In this document: piece by piece, positions 1 through 8,378 of the stretch
Layout of the letters: the number at the start of each line of letters is the position of its first letter
Numbering within the stretch: position 1 is the stretch's first letter
Assembly: GCA_050942925.1 (NCBI GenBank)
Contig: JBMNOF010000001.1
Location: 162,480 to 226,479 of the forward strand
DNA from: Spyradocola sp050942925
GTDB lineage: Bacteria > Bacillota > Clostridia > Christensenellales > UBA1750
Direction of reading: 5' to 3'
Length of the DNA: 64,000 bases
Notes under the pieces: model-generated
Database searches by the model: none
Told to the model about the DNA's origin: nothing
Seen by the model: only the letters and a program-made list of their open reading frames with translations
Made by a program: the position numbers and the translations under genes

Positions 1-14
1 AAGGTAAACGACAT
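1..14 (-). CDS. mnmG: Probable first codons of mnmG (partial)
   Basis: Reading leftward just after the mnmE stop there is an ATG (complement of 12-14) preceded by an AGGA-like ribosome site. The first four residues would be M-S-F-T. MnmG (GidA) partners MnmE in tRNA wobble-uridine modification and normally follows it in this operon, so position is the main argument. Only 14 bases lie inside the window, so identity is an inference. Confidence 0.4.
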
Positions 15-21
15 AGGGTCC

Positions 22-1386
22 TCACTTTCCAAGGCAGAACTTTTCAAAGATGCGGTCGATCACGTCTTCTGTGGCGGATTCGCCGGTGATCGCGCCCAGG
101 GCCTCCCAGGCGGCGCGCAGGTCGAGCGCCGCGCAGTCCAGCGTCCGGTCCTGCAGGGCGGCAAGCGCGCTCTCCAGGGCGCGCAGGGCCTCCTTGGCGG
201 CCTGCACGTGTCTTTCGTTGGTCAAATAGGCCTCCTCGGGAGAAGCGCCGCGCAGGGCAGCCTCGTAGAGGGCATGGCGGAGTTCCTCGATGCCCTCGCC
301 CGTCCGGGCGGAGGTGAGCTGGATGGCAAAGGCCTGCGTGCCCTGCAGGGCGGCGCGCACGTCCTCGACGCCCGTGCGCATGTTGAGGTCGGTCTTGTTG
401 AGCGCGACGACCAAGGGGATCTGCGTCTCGCGAAGGAGGGCGCGCTCCTCCGGCAGGAGCTCGCGGGCGCTGTCCAGCACGAGCAGGGCGACGTCCGCGC
501 GGCGGAGTTCCTCGCGGGCGCGGTCGATGCCGGCGCGCTCGACGGCGTCCTCCGCGCTGCGCAGGCCAGCGGTATCGGAGATCTGCACGGGCAGGCCAAA
601 GAGGTCGAGGTCCTCGCGCAGGACGTCGCGGGTGGTGCCGGCGATGTCGGTGACGATGGCGCGCTGCTCGCGCAGAAGGCAGTTGAGCAGAGAGGACTTG
701 CCCGTGTTCGGGCTGCCGGCCAGGACGATGCGCACACCGGCGCTGAGCATCTTCCCGGCCCGCGCGTTGCGGACGGCCTCCTCCAGCTCCCTGCGGACGG
801 CTTCGGCCTCCTGCGAGGCGCGCTGCGCGGTCAGCGGCTCGATGTCCTCATCCGGGTAGTCGAGCGTTGCCTCGATGTAGGCGATGGTATCCAGCAGCTG
901 GTTCTGCAATTCATGGATGCGGCGGGAGAGGTATCCGCCCATCTGCTGGAGGCTGGCATGCGCCGCGCGGAAGGTGCGGGCGGAGATGAGGTCCATGACG
1001 CTTTCGGCCTGCGCAAGATCGATGCGCCCGCCCAGGAATGCGCGCTTAGTGAACTCGCCCGGCTCGGCCAGGCGCGCCCCCGCGCGGAGCACGGCGTCCA
1101 GGACCTCCTGCGCGGTGACGGCGCCGCCATGGCACTGGAGCTCCGCGACGTCCTCCGTTGTATAGGTGTGCGGCCCCTTCATGTAGACGGCCATGCACTC
1201 GTCCACGCGCCGCTCCCCGTCATAGACGTCTCCATAGGTCAAGCGATGCGAGGGCATCGCACAATTTGTTCGATGTGGGCGAAAGACGCGCGACAAAACG
1301 TCCTTTGCCTTGGGCCCCGACACGCGGATGATGGCGATTCCGCCCAAGCCCACGGCTGTAGCGATGGAAGCGATGGTATCCTCCAT
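22..1386 (-). CDS. mnmE: tRNA modification GTPase MnmE
   Basis: MnmE (TrmE) is a GTPase that works with MnmG to install the carboxymethylaminomethyl group on U34 of certain tRNAs. The 454-residue length is normal. The N-terminal tetrahydrofolate-binding domain opens with M-E-D-T-I-A-S-I-A-T-A. The G domain starts near residue 220 with a P-loop G-S-P-N-T-G-K-S-S, followed by D-T-A-G and N-K-T-D. The C-terminus is F-C-L-G-K, a variant of the usual C-[IL]-G-K ending with the functional Cys kept. It is the last complete gene of the leftward rpmH operon, 95 bases after jag. Confidence 0.97.
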   Translation of the reverse strand: MEDTIASIATAVGLGGIAIIRVSGPKAKDVLSRVFRPHRTNCAMPSHRLTYGDVYDGERRVDECMAVYMKGPHTYTTEDVAELQCHGGAVTAQEVLDAVLRAGARLAEPGEFTKRAFLGGRIDLAQAESVMDLISARTFRAAHASLQQMGGYLSRRIHELQNQLLDTIAYIEATLDYPDEDIEPLTAQRASQEAEAVRRELEEAVRNARAGKMLSAGVRIVLAGSPNTGKSSLLNCLLREQRAIVTDIAGTTRDVLREDLDLFGLPVQISDTAGLRSAEDAVERAGIDRAREELRRADVALLVLDSARELLPEERALLRETQIPLVVALNKTDLNMRTGVEDVRAALQGTQAFAIQLTSARTGEGIEELRHALYEAALRGASPEEAYLTNERHVQAAKEALRALESALAALQDRTLDCAALDLRAAWEALGAITGESATEDVIDRIFEKFCLGK

Positions 1387-1481
1387 TTTGTCCTTTCCTC
1401 TTTTCCTGCCGTTTCAAAAAAAGCGGCGCCGAAGTGCATCGGCCGCCGCTGCAAACTATGCGGTTTTCCCCTCTGCCGCCC

Positions 1482-2102
1482 TTATGCGCGCTTGGGCGCG
1501 ATGACCACGCGGCGGTTGGGTTCCTCTCCTTCAGAGTGGGTGGTGACGTAGGGATTGTCCTGGAGCGTGGAGTGCAGGATTCTCCGCTCATAGGGGTTCA
1601 TGGGCTCCAGCACCATGCGGCGCCCGCTGCGCTGCACCTTGGCGGCCATGCGGTTGGCCAGGTTGATGAGCGTCTGCTCGCGCTTGGCGCGGTAACCCTC
1701 GGTGTCGAGCGTGACGCGGCGGTAGTCCTTTCCGCCCTTGTTGACGAGGAGGGAGGTCAGGTACTGCAAGGCGTCGAGCGTCTCGCCGCGGTGTCCGATG
1801 AGGATGCCCTGGTTATCGCCCTGCATCTCGATGCGCAGAGCTTCCTCCTGGTCCTGGACGCTGAGAACGACGTCCAGCCCCATGAGCTCGGTCACGTTCT
1901 GAAGGAATTCCTCCGCGCGCAGGGCAGGCGTGTCCTTTTTCGTCAAGCGAAGGCGATAGGGCTTTGCGCCGATGCCGAGGAAGCCCTTGGATCCCTCCTC
2001 CAGCACTTCGACGTCGACCTTGTCGGACGGGAGGCCCATCTGGGCAAGGCCCGCCATCAACGCCTCTTCATAGGTCTTTCCGGTTGCCTCAAGTGTTTTC
2101 AT
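1482..2102 (-). CDS. khpB: RNA-binding protein KhpB/Jag (SpoIIIJ-associated)
   Basis: This 206-residue protein has the Jag layout: an N-terminal Jag domain (E-A-T-G-K-T-Y-E-E-A near residue 5), a K-G-F-L-G-I-G segment, a KH domain around residues 80-140 with the G-H-R-G-E-T-L-D-A-L-Q loop, and a C-terminal R3H domain (E-P-M-N-P-Y-E-R-R around 165). KhpB pairs with KhpA as an RNA-binding regulator of cell elongation and division in Gram-positives. It lies directly downstream of yidC (42-base gap), the usual arrangement. Confidence 0.95.
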   Translation of the reverse strand: MKTLEATGKTYEEALMAGLAQMGLPSDKVDVEVLEEGSKGFLGIGAKPYRLRLTKKDTPALRAEEFLQNVTELMGLDVVLSVQDQEEALRIEMQGDNQGILIGHRGETLDALQYLTSLLVNKGGKDYRRVTLDTEGYRAKREQTLINLANRMAAKVQRSGRRMVLEPMNPYERRILHSTLQDNPYVTTHSEGEEPNRRVVIAPKRA

Positions 2103-2144
2103 GGGGAAAAAGACCTCCTGTCTTGCAAAGCGAAGGGGAACGGG

Positions 2145-3026
2145 TTAATTTTCCTGCAGCTGCGCCTTTTTCTTGGCCTTGTAATCGGCGTAGAAGTTGA
2201 AGCCGACGTAGGTGATGATCATGTAGATGTTGCTCGTCACCCAGTACAGGGCGAACGCGCCGTTGTACTGCCAGCAGAAGAAGACGGAGATCAGCGGGAA
2301 GATGTAGTTCATCATCTTCTGGTTCTGCGCCTGGGGGTTATTGCGCTGCGCGGCCGTCTGCTTGCCGTTCATGAGCCAAGTGGTGAAGTACTGGGAGGCG
2401 CCGGCCAGGATGGGCAGGATGGCCCAGCCGTTGGAGACGCCGGTGTTGTACATTTCCATGACGGGCTTCATGACAATCTCATAGTTTGCGCGGACGACGT
2501 TGAGCACGTCGGTGTTGAGCAAATCGTTTCCGCTCACGGCGCTGAGGTTGACGGAGATCTCGCTCAAAGTGGGGATGACGTTGGCCATGATGTTATCCGG
2601 CTGCCAGATGTTGCGAATCCACAGGAAGCTCTCCGGCTGAAAGGGGATTCCCTGGGTAACCTGCTGGACCATGAGGACAGCCTGCTCGCCGGCGATATGC
2701 CGCATGACGGCGAACATCGCGTACAGGATGGGGAGCTGAATCAGCATGGGGAGGCAGCCGCCCATGGGGTTGACCTTTTCCTTCTTGTAGAGCTCCATGG
2801 TCTTTGCGGAGCGCTTTTCGGGGTCTTTTTCGTACTTGCGGTTAATCTCCTCGATCTTGGGCTGGATATCCTGCATCTTGCGCATGGAATGGCGCTGCTT
2901 GATGTCCAACGGCAGCAGGACGAGCTTTACGGCGAGCGTAAAGAGGATGATGGCGACGCCGTAGGAGCCGACCCAGCTGTAGAGTAGGTCCACGACCCAG
3001 CGCAGCGGCGTGATGATAAAACTCAC
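2145..3026 (-). CDS. yidC: Membrane protein insertase YidC/OxaA
   Basis: YidC inserts proteins into the cytoplasmic membrane with or without SecYEG. The 293-residue protein has a hydrophobic N-terminal segment, a charged cytoplasmic hairpin with helix R-H-S-M-R-K-M-Q-D-I-Q-P-K (about 47-59), the N-P-M-G-G-C-L-P-M-L motif near residue 90, and several further membrane segments. The tail is Lys-rich (D-Y-K-A-K-K-K-A). Unlike Bacillus SpoIIIJ there is no lipobox at the start, so it is probably not a lipoprotein. It sits between yidD and jag in the conserved operon. Confidence 0.96.
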   Translation of the reverse strand: MSFIITPLRWVVDLLYSWVGSYGVAIILFTLAVKLVLLPLDIKQRHSMRKMQDIQPKIEEINRKYEKDPEKRSAKTMELYKKEKVNPMGGCLPMLIQLPILYAMFAVMRHIAGEQAVLMVQQVTQGIPFQPESFLWIRNIWQPDNIMANVIPTLSEISVNLSAVSGNDLLNTDVLNVVRANYEIVMKPVMEMYNTGVSNGWAILPILAGASQYFTTWLMNGKQTAAQRNNPQAQNQKMMNYIFPLISVFFCWQYNGAFALYWVTSNIYMIITYVGFNFYADYKAKKKAQLQEN

Positions 3027-3080
3027 TTTTTTGTACTCCTCCCATGCGAAACTATGCGAAAAAGGCTCCCCTCCTCTTCC

Positions 3081-3290
3081 CTAGGGAACAGGATCATAGC
3101 CCCCGTCGTGGAACGGGTGGCATTTGAGTATGCGCCGGAGCGCGAGCCATCCGCCCTTGCACGCGCCATACTTTCCGATGGCCTCCAGGGCATACGCCGA
3201 GCAGGTGGGATAGAACCTGCAGCAGGGCGGAAACAACGGAGAGATAAAGCGCCTGTAAAATCGAATTAGAAAAAGAAGAACCGTCTTCAT
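3081..3290 (-). CDS. yidD: Membrane protein insertion efficiency factor YidD
   Basis: YidD is a small membrane-associated protein that improves YidC-dependent insertion. This 69-residue copy shows the signature R-F-I-S-P-L-F-P-P-C-C-R-F-Y-P-T-C-S, the A-L-R-R-I-L-K-C-H-P-F-H segment and the G-G-Y-D-P-V-P end. Its ATG overlaps the end of rnpA by four bases, so the two are probably translationally coupled. Confidence 0.96.
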   Translation of the reverse strand: MKTVLLFLIRFYRRFISPLFPPCCRFYPTCSAYALEAIGKYGACKGGWLALRRILKCHPFHDGGYDPVP

Positions 3291-3643
3291 GCTTTCCCTT
3301 TTTCGCCCGTCCCCTGCGTCTTGTAGAGGTGCTGGCGCGTCAAAAGGTTATCCACGCTTCGCTCCATGCGGTGAAAGTCCGCCTCCACCGCGCCGGAGCG
3401 CGCGATCCATACATAATAGCCGCACTTGAGGTGCGGAATCTTCGGGCGGATGCTCTCGCGCAGCAAGCGCTTGATGTGGTTGCGCTGCACCGCGCCGCCC
3501 AACTTTTTGCTCACGGAAAAGCCGATGCGCAGCTTGCCCTGCCGCACAAACAGCAAAACCAGCTCGCGGTTTGCCTGGGATTTTCCACGGCGATAGACGA
3601 ACTGGAACGCGCTGTTTTCCTTGAGCGAGTACACTCGTTTCAC
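3287..3643 (-). CDS. rnpA: Ribonuclease P protein component
   Basis: RnpA is the protein subunit of RNase P, which trims tRNA 5' ends. The start chosen is a GTG at the complement of 3641-3643, giving V-K-R-V-Y-S-L-K-E-N, the family's typical beginning and 118 residues. Upstream in-frame codons would add 54 residues that resemble nothing in the family. The RNR motif region reads K-L-G-G-A-V-Q-R-N-H-I-K-R-L-L-R-E. It follows rpmH by about 118 bases and overlaps yidD. Confidence 0.94.
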   Translation of the reverse strand: MKRVYSLKENSAFQFVYRRGKSQANRELVLLFVRQGKLRIGFSVSKKLGGAVQRNHIKRLLRESIRPKIPHLKCGYYVWIARSGAVEADFHRMERSVDNLLTRQHLYKTQGTGEKGKA

Positions 3644-3761
3644 GAAACGTCTCTGCACCGGGGGCCGACCCACCGATGCAAAAGCCTTTGCCGCCGGGGC
3701 AAAAGGCGCGGCAGCACGCTGTCCGCGCCGGATACAACTTCCCCCGAGCGCTCCGCTCTCT

Positions 3762-3896
3762 TTAGGCGGAGAGAACCTTGCGGCCCTTGGCGCGGCGGCG
3801 GGCAAGCACCTTGCGACCGTTCTTGGTCTTCATGCGGGCACGGAAGCCGTGCACCTTGGCGCGCTGACGCTTCTTGGGCTGGAACGTCATCCACAT
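3762..3896 (-). CDS. rpmH: 50S ribosomal protein L34
   Basis: A 44-residue, strongly basic protein starts at the ATG complementary to 3894-3896. It begins M-W-M-T-F-Q-P-K-K-R-Q-R and ends with R-R-R-A-K-G-R-K-V-L-S-A, the standard L34 sequence. It is the first gene of the leftward operon. A GGGGTG-type ribosome site lies about 10 bases upstream. rpmH next to rnpA, back to back with dnaA, is the classic origin arrangement. Confidence 0.97.
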   Translation of the reverse strand: MWMTFQPKKRQRAKVHGFRARMKTKNGRKVLARRRAKGRKVLSA

Positions 3897-3958
3897 CTGT
3901 CTTCACACCCCTTATCCATAAAATGAAAACACTGCTCTACCTACAAAACAGCGATTGT

Positions 3959-3988
3959 ATTATAAGGCTTCTCTCTCTTTTCTGTCAA
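3959..3988 (-). promoter_or_regulatory. Promoter of the rpmH operon
   Basis: On the minus strand TTGACA (complement of 3983-3988) and TATAAT (complement of 3959-3964) are separated by 18 bases. Both hexamers match the sigma-A consensus. The start would fall about 55 bases before the rpmH ATG. Confidence 0.85.
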
Positions 3989-4079
3989 GCAAAGTCTGAA
4001 CTTTTTACATCCTTTCGGGCAGTCTCCGGGCGGAATTCGTCAAATTGAATGAATTCCAAAGGCAATTCCGTGAAAAAGA

Positions 4080-4235
4080 ATCAAAGTGTCGGATAAACCA
4101 AAAACTGTGGATAACTTTGTGAAAAAGCATTGCATCCAGGGGATTTTTTTGTTATGATGACTTGTGTGTCCCCATGGAGAGGATGCGATCACAGTTTCGT
4201 TATCCACAAACTGTGGATAACCTTGTGGATATTCT
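4080..4235. other. oriC: Chromosomal replication origin, dnaA-upstream DnaA-box cluster
   Basis: The rpmH-dnaA gap (3897-4331) holds consensus DnaA boxes: TGTGGATAA at 4106-4114, TTATCCACA at 4200-4208 and TGTGGATAA at 4212-4220, plus a near match TGTGGATAT at 4224-4232. A weaker TGTCGGATAA occurs near 4087. Two boxes form an inverted pair only three bases apart. AT-rich tracts lie at about 3905-4010 and 4120-4160. This resembles the upstream half of the bipartite Firmicutes oriC. Confidence 0.85.
4130..4158 (+). promoter_or_regulatory. Putative dnaA promoter
   Basis: TTGCAT (4130-4135) and TATGAT (4153-4158) are spaced by 17 bases. Transcription would begin near 4165 and run through the DnaA boxes at 4200-4232 before reaching dnaA. 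Binding of DnaA there could repress its own gene, as is known in other bacteria. That regulatory reading is an inference. Confidence 0.6.
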
Positions 4236-4331
4236 TTCAAAATACTGTGCATATCGACCTGGGATTTCCACATCCAACGGGTCGAGCGGAACGGTGTTTC
4301 CGTTTTGTGCCGCTTTTTAGGAGGAGAACCT

Positions 4332-5663
4332 GTGGACAACCCAAGCGCAAAGGAGATCTGGGACAAAGCCTCCCAGCTCATCAAGTCCGAGATCAACGGC
4401 ATTTCGTATGACTCTTGGTTCAAGGACATCGTGCCTGTTTCCTTTGACGGCCAGGTCCTGACGTTGCTTGTGAACATCGAATTCATCCGCAACATGCTGC
4501 GCAACAATTACGACCAGCTCATCCAGGCGGCGCTGATGCAGGCGGCCGGGGAGCCGATTCGCTACGTTGTGCGCATTCCCTCGGAGATGAACGCGCCCAG
4601 GGGGGAGGCGCCCGCGCGCCCGAACGCCGTGGCCTCCATGCTCAATCCCAAGTACACCTTCTCCACCTACGTCATCGGCAAGTCCAACAACTTTGCGCAT
4701 GCGGCCGCCTATGCCGTCTCGCAAAGCCCGGGCGATACGTATAACCCCCTCTTCCTCTATTCCGGAGTGGGGCTTGGAAAGACGCACCTCATGCACGCCA
4801 TCGGCCACGCTATATTGGAAAAGAATCCGCAGGCGCGCATTCTCTACATCACTTCCGAAACGTTTACCAACGATTTGATCAACGCCATCTCCTCCAACAC
4901 CAACAGCGAGTTCCGCAACCGCTACCGCAACGTGGACGTGCTGATGGTGGACGATATCCAGTTCATCGCCGGCAAGGAACAGACGCAGGAAGAGTTCTTC
5001 CACACCTTCAACGCCCTCTACGAGGCGCGCAAGCAGATCGTCATTTCCTCCGATAAGCCGCCCAAGGACATTCCCACACTCGAGGAGCGCCTTCGCTCCC
5101 GGTTTGAGTGGGGCTTGATCGCGGACATCTCCAAGCCGGATTTGGAAACGCGCATCGCCATTTTGCGCAAAAAGGCGGAGCTGGAAAACCTGGACGTGCC
5201 GGACGAGGTCAACGCCTACATCGCCTCCAAGGTCGAGAGCAACATCCGAGAGCTCGAAGGATGCCTGACGCGCGTGCTGGCCTATGCCAAGGCCAACGGC
5301 GGCGGCGCGCCCGTGACCGAGGCCCTGGCCGCGGAAGCCCTGCGGGACATGCTGCCCGTCAAGGACCCCCGGCGCATCACCACCGACCTCATCATGGCCA
5401 TCGTCGCGGAATACTACTCGGTCTCTGTCGAGGACCTCAAGTCCAAGCGCCGGAACCGGGAGATCACCGTCCCCCGCCAGATCGCCATGTACCTCACCCG
5501 CGAGCTCAACGGCGCGTCGCTTCCGCGCATCGGCCTGGAGTTTGGCGGCCGGGACCACACCACCGTCATCCACGCCTGCGACAAGGTCGCCGAGGACATC
5601 AAGCGCGACGCGGCGCTCAAGGGCACGATCGAAACGCTCAAGAAGCGCATTCAGGGCGCGTAA
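4332..5663 (+). CDS. dnaA: Chromosomal replication initiator DnaA
   Basis: DnaA is the AAA+ initiator that binds DnaA boxes and opens the origin. The start is a GTG seven bases after AGGAGG (4319-4324), giving V-D-N-P-S-A-K-E-I-W and 443 residues. An in-frame upstream codon at 4305 lacks a ribosome site. Domain I covers roughly residues 1-80. The Walker A motif is G-V-G-L-G-K-T-H, Walker B is V-D-D-I-Q-F, and the domain IV signature is G-R-D-H-T-T-V-I-H-A-C. It is followed 50 bases later by dnaN. Confidence 0.98.
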   Translation: MDNPSAKEIWDKASQLIKSEINGISYDSWFKDIVPVSFDGQVLTLLVNIEFIRNMLRNNYDQLIQAALMQAAGEPIRYVVRIPSEMNAPRGEAPARPNAVASMLNPKYTFSTYVIGKSNNFAHAAAYAVSQSPGDTYNPLFLYSGVGLGKTHLMHAIGHAILEKNPQARILYITSETFTNDLINAISSNTNSEFRNRYRNVDVLMVDDIQFIAGKEQTQEEFFHTFNALYEARKQIVISSDKPPKDIPTLEERLRSRFEWGLIADISKPDLETRIAILRKKAELENLDVPDEVNAYIASKVESNIRELEGCLTRVLAYAKANGGGAPVTEALAAEALRDMLPVKDPRRITTDLIMAIVAEYYSVSVEDLKSKRRNREITVPRQIAMYLTRELNGASLPRIGLEFGGRDHTTVIHACDKVAEDIKRDAALKGTIETLKKRIQGA

Positions 5664-5713
5664 CGCGGAAAGAGAGAAAAGCGCCTGTTTCCTGAAACGG
5701 AGGGTTGGAAAAA

Positions 5714-6817
5714 ATGAAATTCATTTGTCAGAAAGAGGACCTGATGCAGGGCCTTTCCGTGGCCTCCAAGGCCAGCGCCACGCGTTCGCCGCAGGCCGTG
5801 CTGGAGTGCGTGTCCATCGCGGCGGATCTTTCCGGCGTGCGGCTGCAGTGCACGGACCTGCAAATGGGCATTGAAACGACGCTCCCGGCCATGGTCGCCG
5901 AGGAAGGGCGCGTGCTGCTCAACGCGCGCCTGCTCAACGAAATCGTGCGCAAGCTCCCCGACGGCGAGGTCACCCTCTCCGTCAGCGGCTCCAACCGCGC
6001 CACGATCAGCGCCGCAGGCTCCAAGACGACGCTGCAGGGCATGTCCGCGCAGGACTTCCCGCAGCTGCCCGCCGTGCCGGAGGACGACCCCATCGAACTT
6101 CCCCAGGTCCTTCTGCGCGACATGATCCGCGAGACGGGCTTTGCCGTGGCCGCGGACGACGCGCGCCCGATCCTGATGGGCATCTACCTGGAGGTAGAGG
6201 ACGACGTTTTGACGCTCGTCGCGCTGGATGGCTTCCGACTTGCCCGCAGAAAGGGCAAGCTCCTCTCCCCCGCGGGCAAGGTTTCGGCCGTGGTCTCGGG
6301 GCATTACCTGATTGAGGCGGGCAAGATTTTGGGCGACGACGACGCGCCGGTGACGCTGGCGCTGTCCAAGACGCACCTGCTCCTTCGCACATCGGGCTTT
6401 ACGGTCATCATCCGCCTGCTGGAGGGCGAGTACATTAAGTACCGCCAGCTCTTGCCGCCGAGCTACGCCATCTCCACCCGCGTCTCCCGCGGGGAGCTTG
6501 CGGATTGCATCGACCGCGCGTCCCTCATGGCGCGCGAGGGCAAGAACAACCTCCTTCGCTTCTCGATCCGCCAGGACAAGCTCTCTATCACCTCGAATTC
6601 CGAGATGGGCGACGTCTACGAGGAAATGGAGGTCCAGACCACGGGCAACGACATCGACATCGCCTTCAACGTCCGCTACATCACGGACGCGGTCAAGTCC
6701 ATCGACGAGGAGCAGTTCCTCATCAAGCTCAACTCGAACATCTCGCCCTGCGTCCTGGTTCCCACCGAGGGCGAGGATTTCCTCTACCTGGTGCTGCCGG
6801 TCCGCACGGCGGGCTAG
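5714..6817 (+). CDS. dnaN: DNA polymerase III subunit beta (sliding clamp)
   Basis: The beta clamp encircles DNA and tethers the replicative polymerase. This 367-residue protein has the family length and three-fold domain build, starts M-K-F-I-C-Q-K-E-D-L, and ends V-L-P-V-R-T, close to the usual M-P-[VM]-R terminus. The ATG at 5714 sits about nine bases after GGAGGG. A TTG at 5705 directly abuts that ribosome site and is unlikely to be used. The dnaA-dnaN gap is only 50 bases and has no DnaA boxes. Confidence 0.97.
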   Translation: MKFICQKEDLMQGLSVASKASATRSPQAVLECVSIAADLSGVRLQCTDLQMGIETTLPAMVAEEGRVLLNARLLNEIVRKLPDGEVTLSVSGSNRATISAAGSKTTLQGMSAQDFPQLPAVPEDDPIELPQVLLRDMIRETGFAVAADDARPILMGIYLEVEDDVLTLVALDGFRLARRKGKLLSPAGKVSAVVSGHYLIEAGKILGDDDAPVTLALSKTHLLLRTSGFTVIIRLLEGEYIKYRQLLPPSYAISTRVSRGELADCIDRASLMAREGKNNLLRFSIRQDKLSITSNSEMGDVYEEMEVQTTGNDIDIAFNVRYITDAVKSIDEEQFLIKLNSNISPCVLVPTEGEDFLYLVLPVRTAG

Positions 6818-6903
6818 CGACAGGGAATTCCGGGGGAAAGGCAGCCGGGCCGAAAGAAAGGCGGGCGAGCCTTTCCCCCTTTTGCTTTGCCGGGAGGAAA
6901 GAC

Positions 6904-7980
6904 ATGCGCATCACAAAGCTGACGCTGACGAATTTTCGGAATTACGCGTATTGCGAGTTTGCGCCGGAGGACGGGATCAACCTGATCGTGGGCGAGAACG
7001 CGCAGGGAAAGACCAACCTTTTGGAGGCCGTGTTCTTCTGCTGCTTTGGGCGCTCGCACCGGACGAGCCGGGAAAAGGACCTCATCGCCTACGACGAGGA
7101 GATCGCGCGCATTCGCCTGGAAAGCGTGCGCACCGAGACCGCGCACGACTTGCGCGTGCGCCTCTCCCGCCAGGAGGGCCGGAAAATCCACGTCGACGGT
7201 GCGCCCCTTTCCCGCATCGGGGAATTGATGGGCCTGCTCAACTGCGTGCTGTTCGCGCCGGAACACCTTTCCATCGTCAAGGACGGACCCGCTGAGCGGC
7301 GCCGGTTCCTGGACATGGAGCTCTCCCAAACCTATCCCGCCTACTTCTTCCTCCTGCAGCAGTACATGCGCGCCCTCCGGCAGCGCAATACCCTGCTGCG
7401 CTCCCTCCGGGAGCAGCCCGAGCTCCGCGCGACGCTCCCGGTTTGGGACCAGCAGCTCGCCTCGCTCGGCAGCAAGATCACCCGCTATCGAGAGAGCTTC
7501 TGCGCGCGCCTTTCCGGCCTTGCGTCCGAAAACCACCGGGACATCAGCGGCGGCCGCGAATCCCTGGTTGTATCCTACCGCCCGGACTGTGAGGCGAACG
7601 ACGAAACGTCTCTCCTGCGCGCCCTGGAAGCCGCACGCGCGGAGGACCTGCGCCGCTGCACCACAACGCGCGGCATCCACCGCGACGAAATGGCCTTGAC
7701 GCTCGACGGCCGCGAGATCCGCGCCTTTGGCTCGCAGGGCCAGCAGCGCACCGCCGCCCTCGCCCTCAAGCTCTCCGAGCTGGACCTCATTCGCCAGGAG
7801 ACCGGCGAGTGGCCCATCCTCATGCTCGACGACGTGATGAGCGAATTGGACGACCGCCGCCAGCGCTACCTTTTGGAGCGCATCCTCCCCGTCCAAACCC
7901 TGGTCACCGCGACCGCACAGGACGTCTCCTGGCCCAGCGCCCGACGTTTCGTCGTGCGGCAGGGCCAAATTGTGGAATAG
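6904..7980 (+). CDS. recF: DNA replication/repair ATPase RecF
   Basis: RecF is an SMC-like ATPase that loads RecA at gaps during recombinational repair. It starts at ATG 6904 after GGGAGGAAAG, giving 358 residues beginning M-R-I-T-K-L-T-L-T-N-F-R-N-Y. Walker A is G-E-N-A-Q-G-K-T-N-L (about 30-39), the signature region is F-G-S-Q-G-Q-Q-R-T-A-A-L, and Walker B/D-loop is M-L-D-D-V-M-S-E-L-D. The small S4-domain gene often found between dnaN and recF is missing, and gyrB does not follow. Confidence 0.97.
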   Translation: MRITKLTLTNFRNYAYCEFAPEDGINLIVGENAQGKTNLLEAVFFCCFGRSHRTSREKDLIAYDEEIARIRLESVRTETAHDLRVRLSRQEGRKIHVDGAPLSRIGELMGLLNCVLFAPEHLSIVKDGPAERRRFLDMELSQTYPAYFFLLQQYMRALRQRNTLLRSLREQPELRATLPVWDQQLASLGSKITRYRESFCARLSGLASENHRDISGGRESLVVSYRPDCEANDETSLLRALEAARAEDLRRCTTTRGIHRDEMALTLDGREIRAFGSQGQQRTAALALKLSELDLIRQETGEWPILMLDDVMSELDDRRQRYLLERILPVQTLVTATAQDVSWPSARRFVVRQGQIVE

Positions 7981-7990
7981 GAAAAGAAAA

Positions 7991-8016
7991 CACCCCGCCG
8001 GAATCCCGGCGGGGTG
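7991..8016. terminator. Hairpin downstream of recF
   Basis: A perfect 10-bp GC-rich stem (7991-8000 with 8007-8016) encloses a 6-base loop immediately after the recF stop. The rightward T-run is poor (TGCTTTC), while an A-run lies on the left side, so leftward termination is also possible. Confidence 0.65.
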
Positions 8017-8109
8017 ATGCTTTCTACAGGTGAAGAAGTTCACCTGCCCAAAATAAGAGAGATATGCGAACTGCCGCAGACGCAGAACCTTGACTCTAAG
8101 GAGGAGAAA

Positions 8110-8196
8110 ATGAGACGTTGGGTTTTTACGAGCGCACAACCCGCTGATGAAGTGCGCCCGGCGCTGCGTGACAAGGAAAGATGTCATCATCCGTGA
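8110..8196 (+). CDS. Possible 28-residue small protein (unrecognised)
   Basis: A short open frame starts at ATG 8110 with a near-ideal AAGGAGG site at 8098-8104. The peptide begins M-R-R-W-V-F-T-S-A-Q and ends E-R-C-H-H-P. The same frame stays open upstream to about 8014 but has no good ribosome site there. In Bacillus the remB gene sits just after recF, but similarity to that family is not convincing here. It may be a degenerate remnant or a chance frame. Confidence 0.25.
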   Translation: MRRWVFTSAQPADEVRPALRDKERCHHP

Positions 8197-8378
8197 AAGG
8201 CTTTTCTTTGCTTTTCACTCCTTTATCTTACACAATGAGACCCATTTTGACAATAGAGAAACCATCAAGAGACGGTTAAAGAAAATCAAACAATCTATGA
8301 AGCGTTTTTGACGGACGGCGACGCCCCTTCCGGACGCCGTTTTGTGCGCGGCGAAACGGTAGGAAAGAAACAGCAGTT

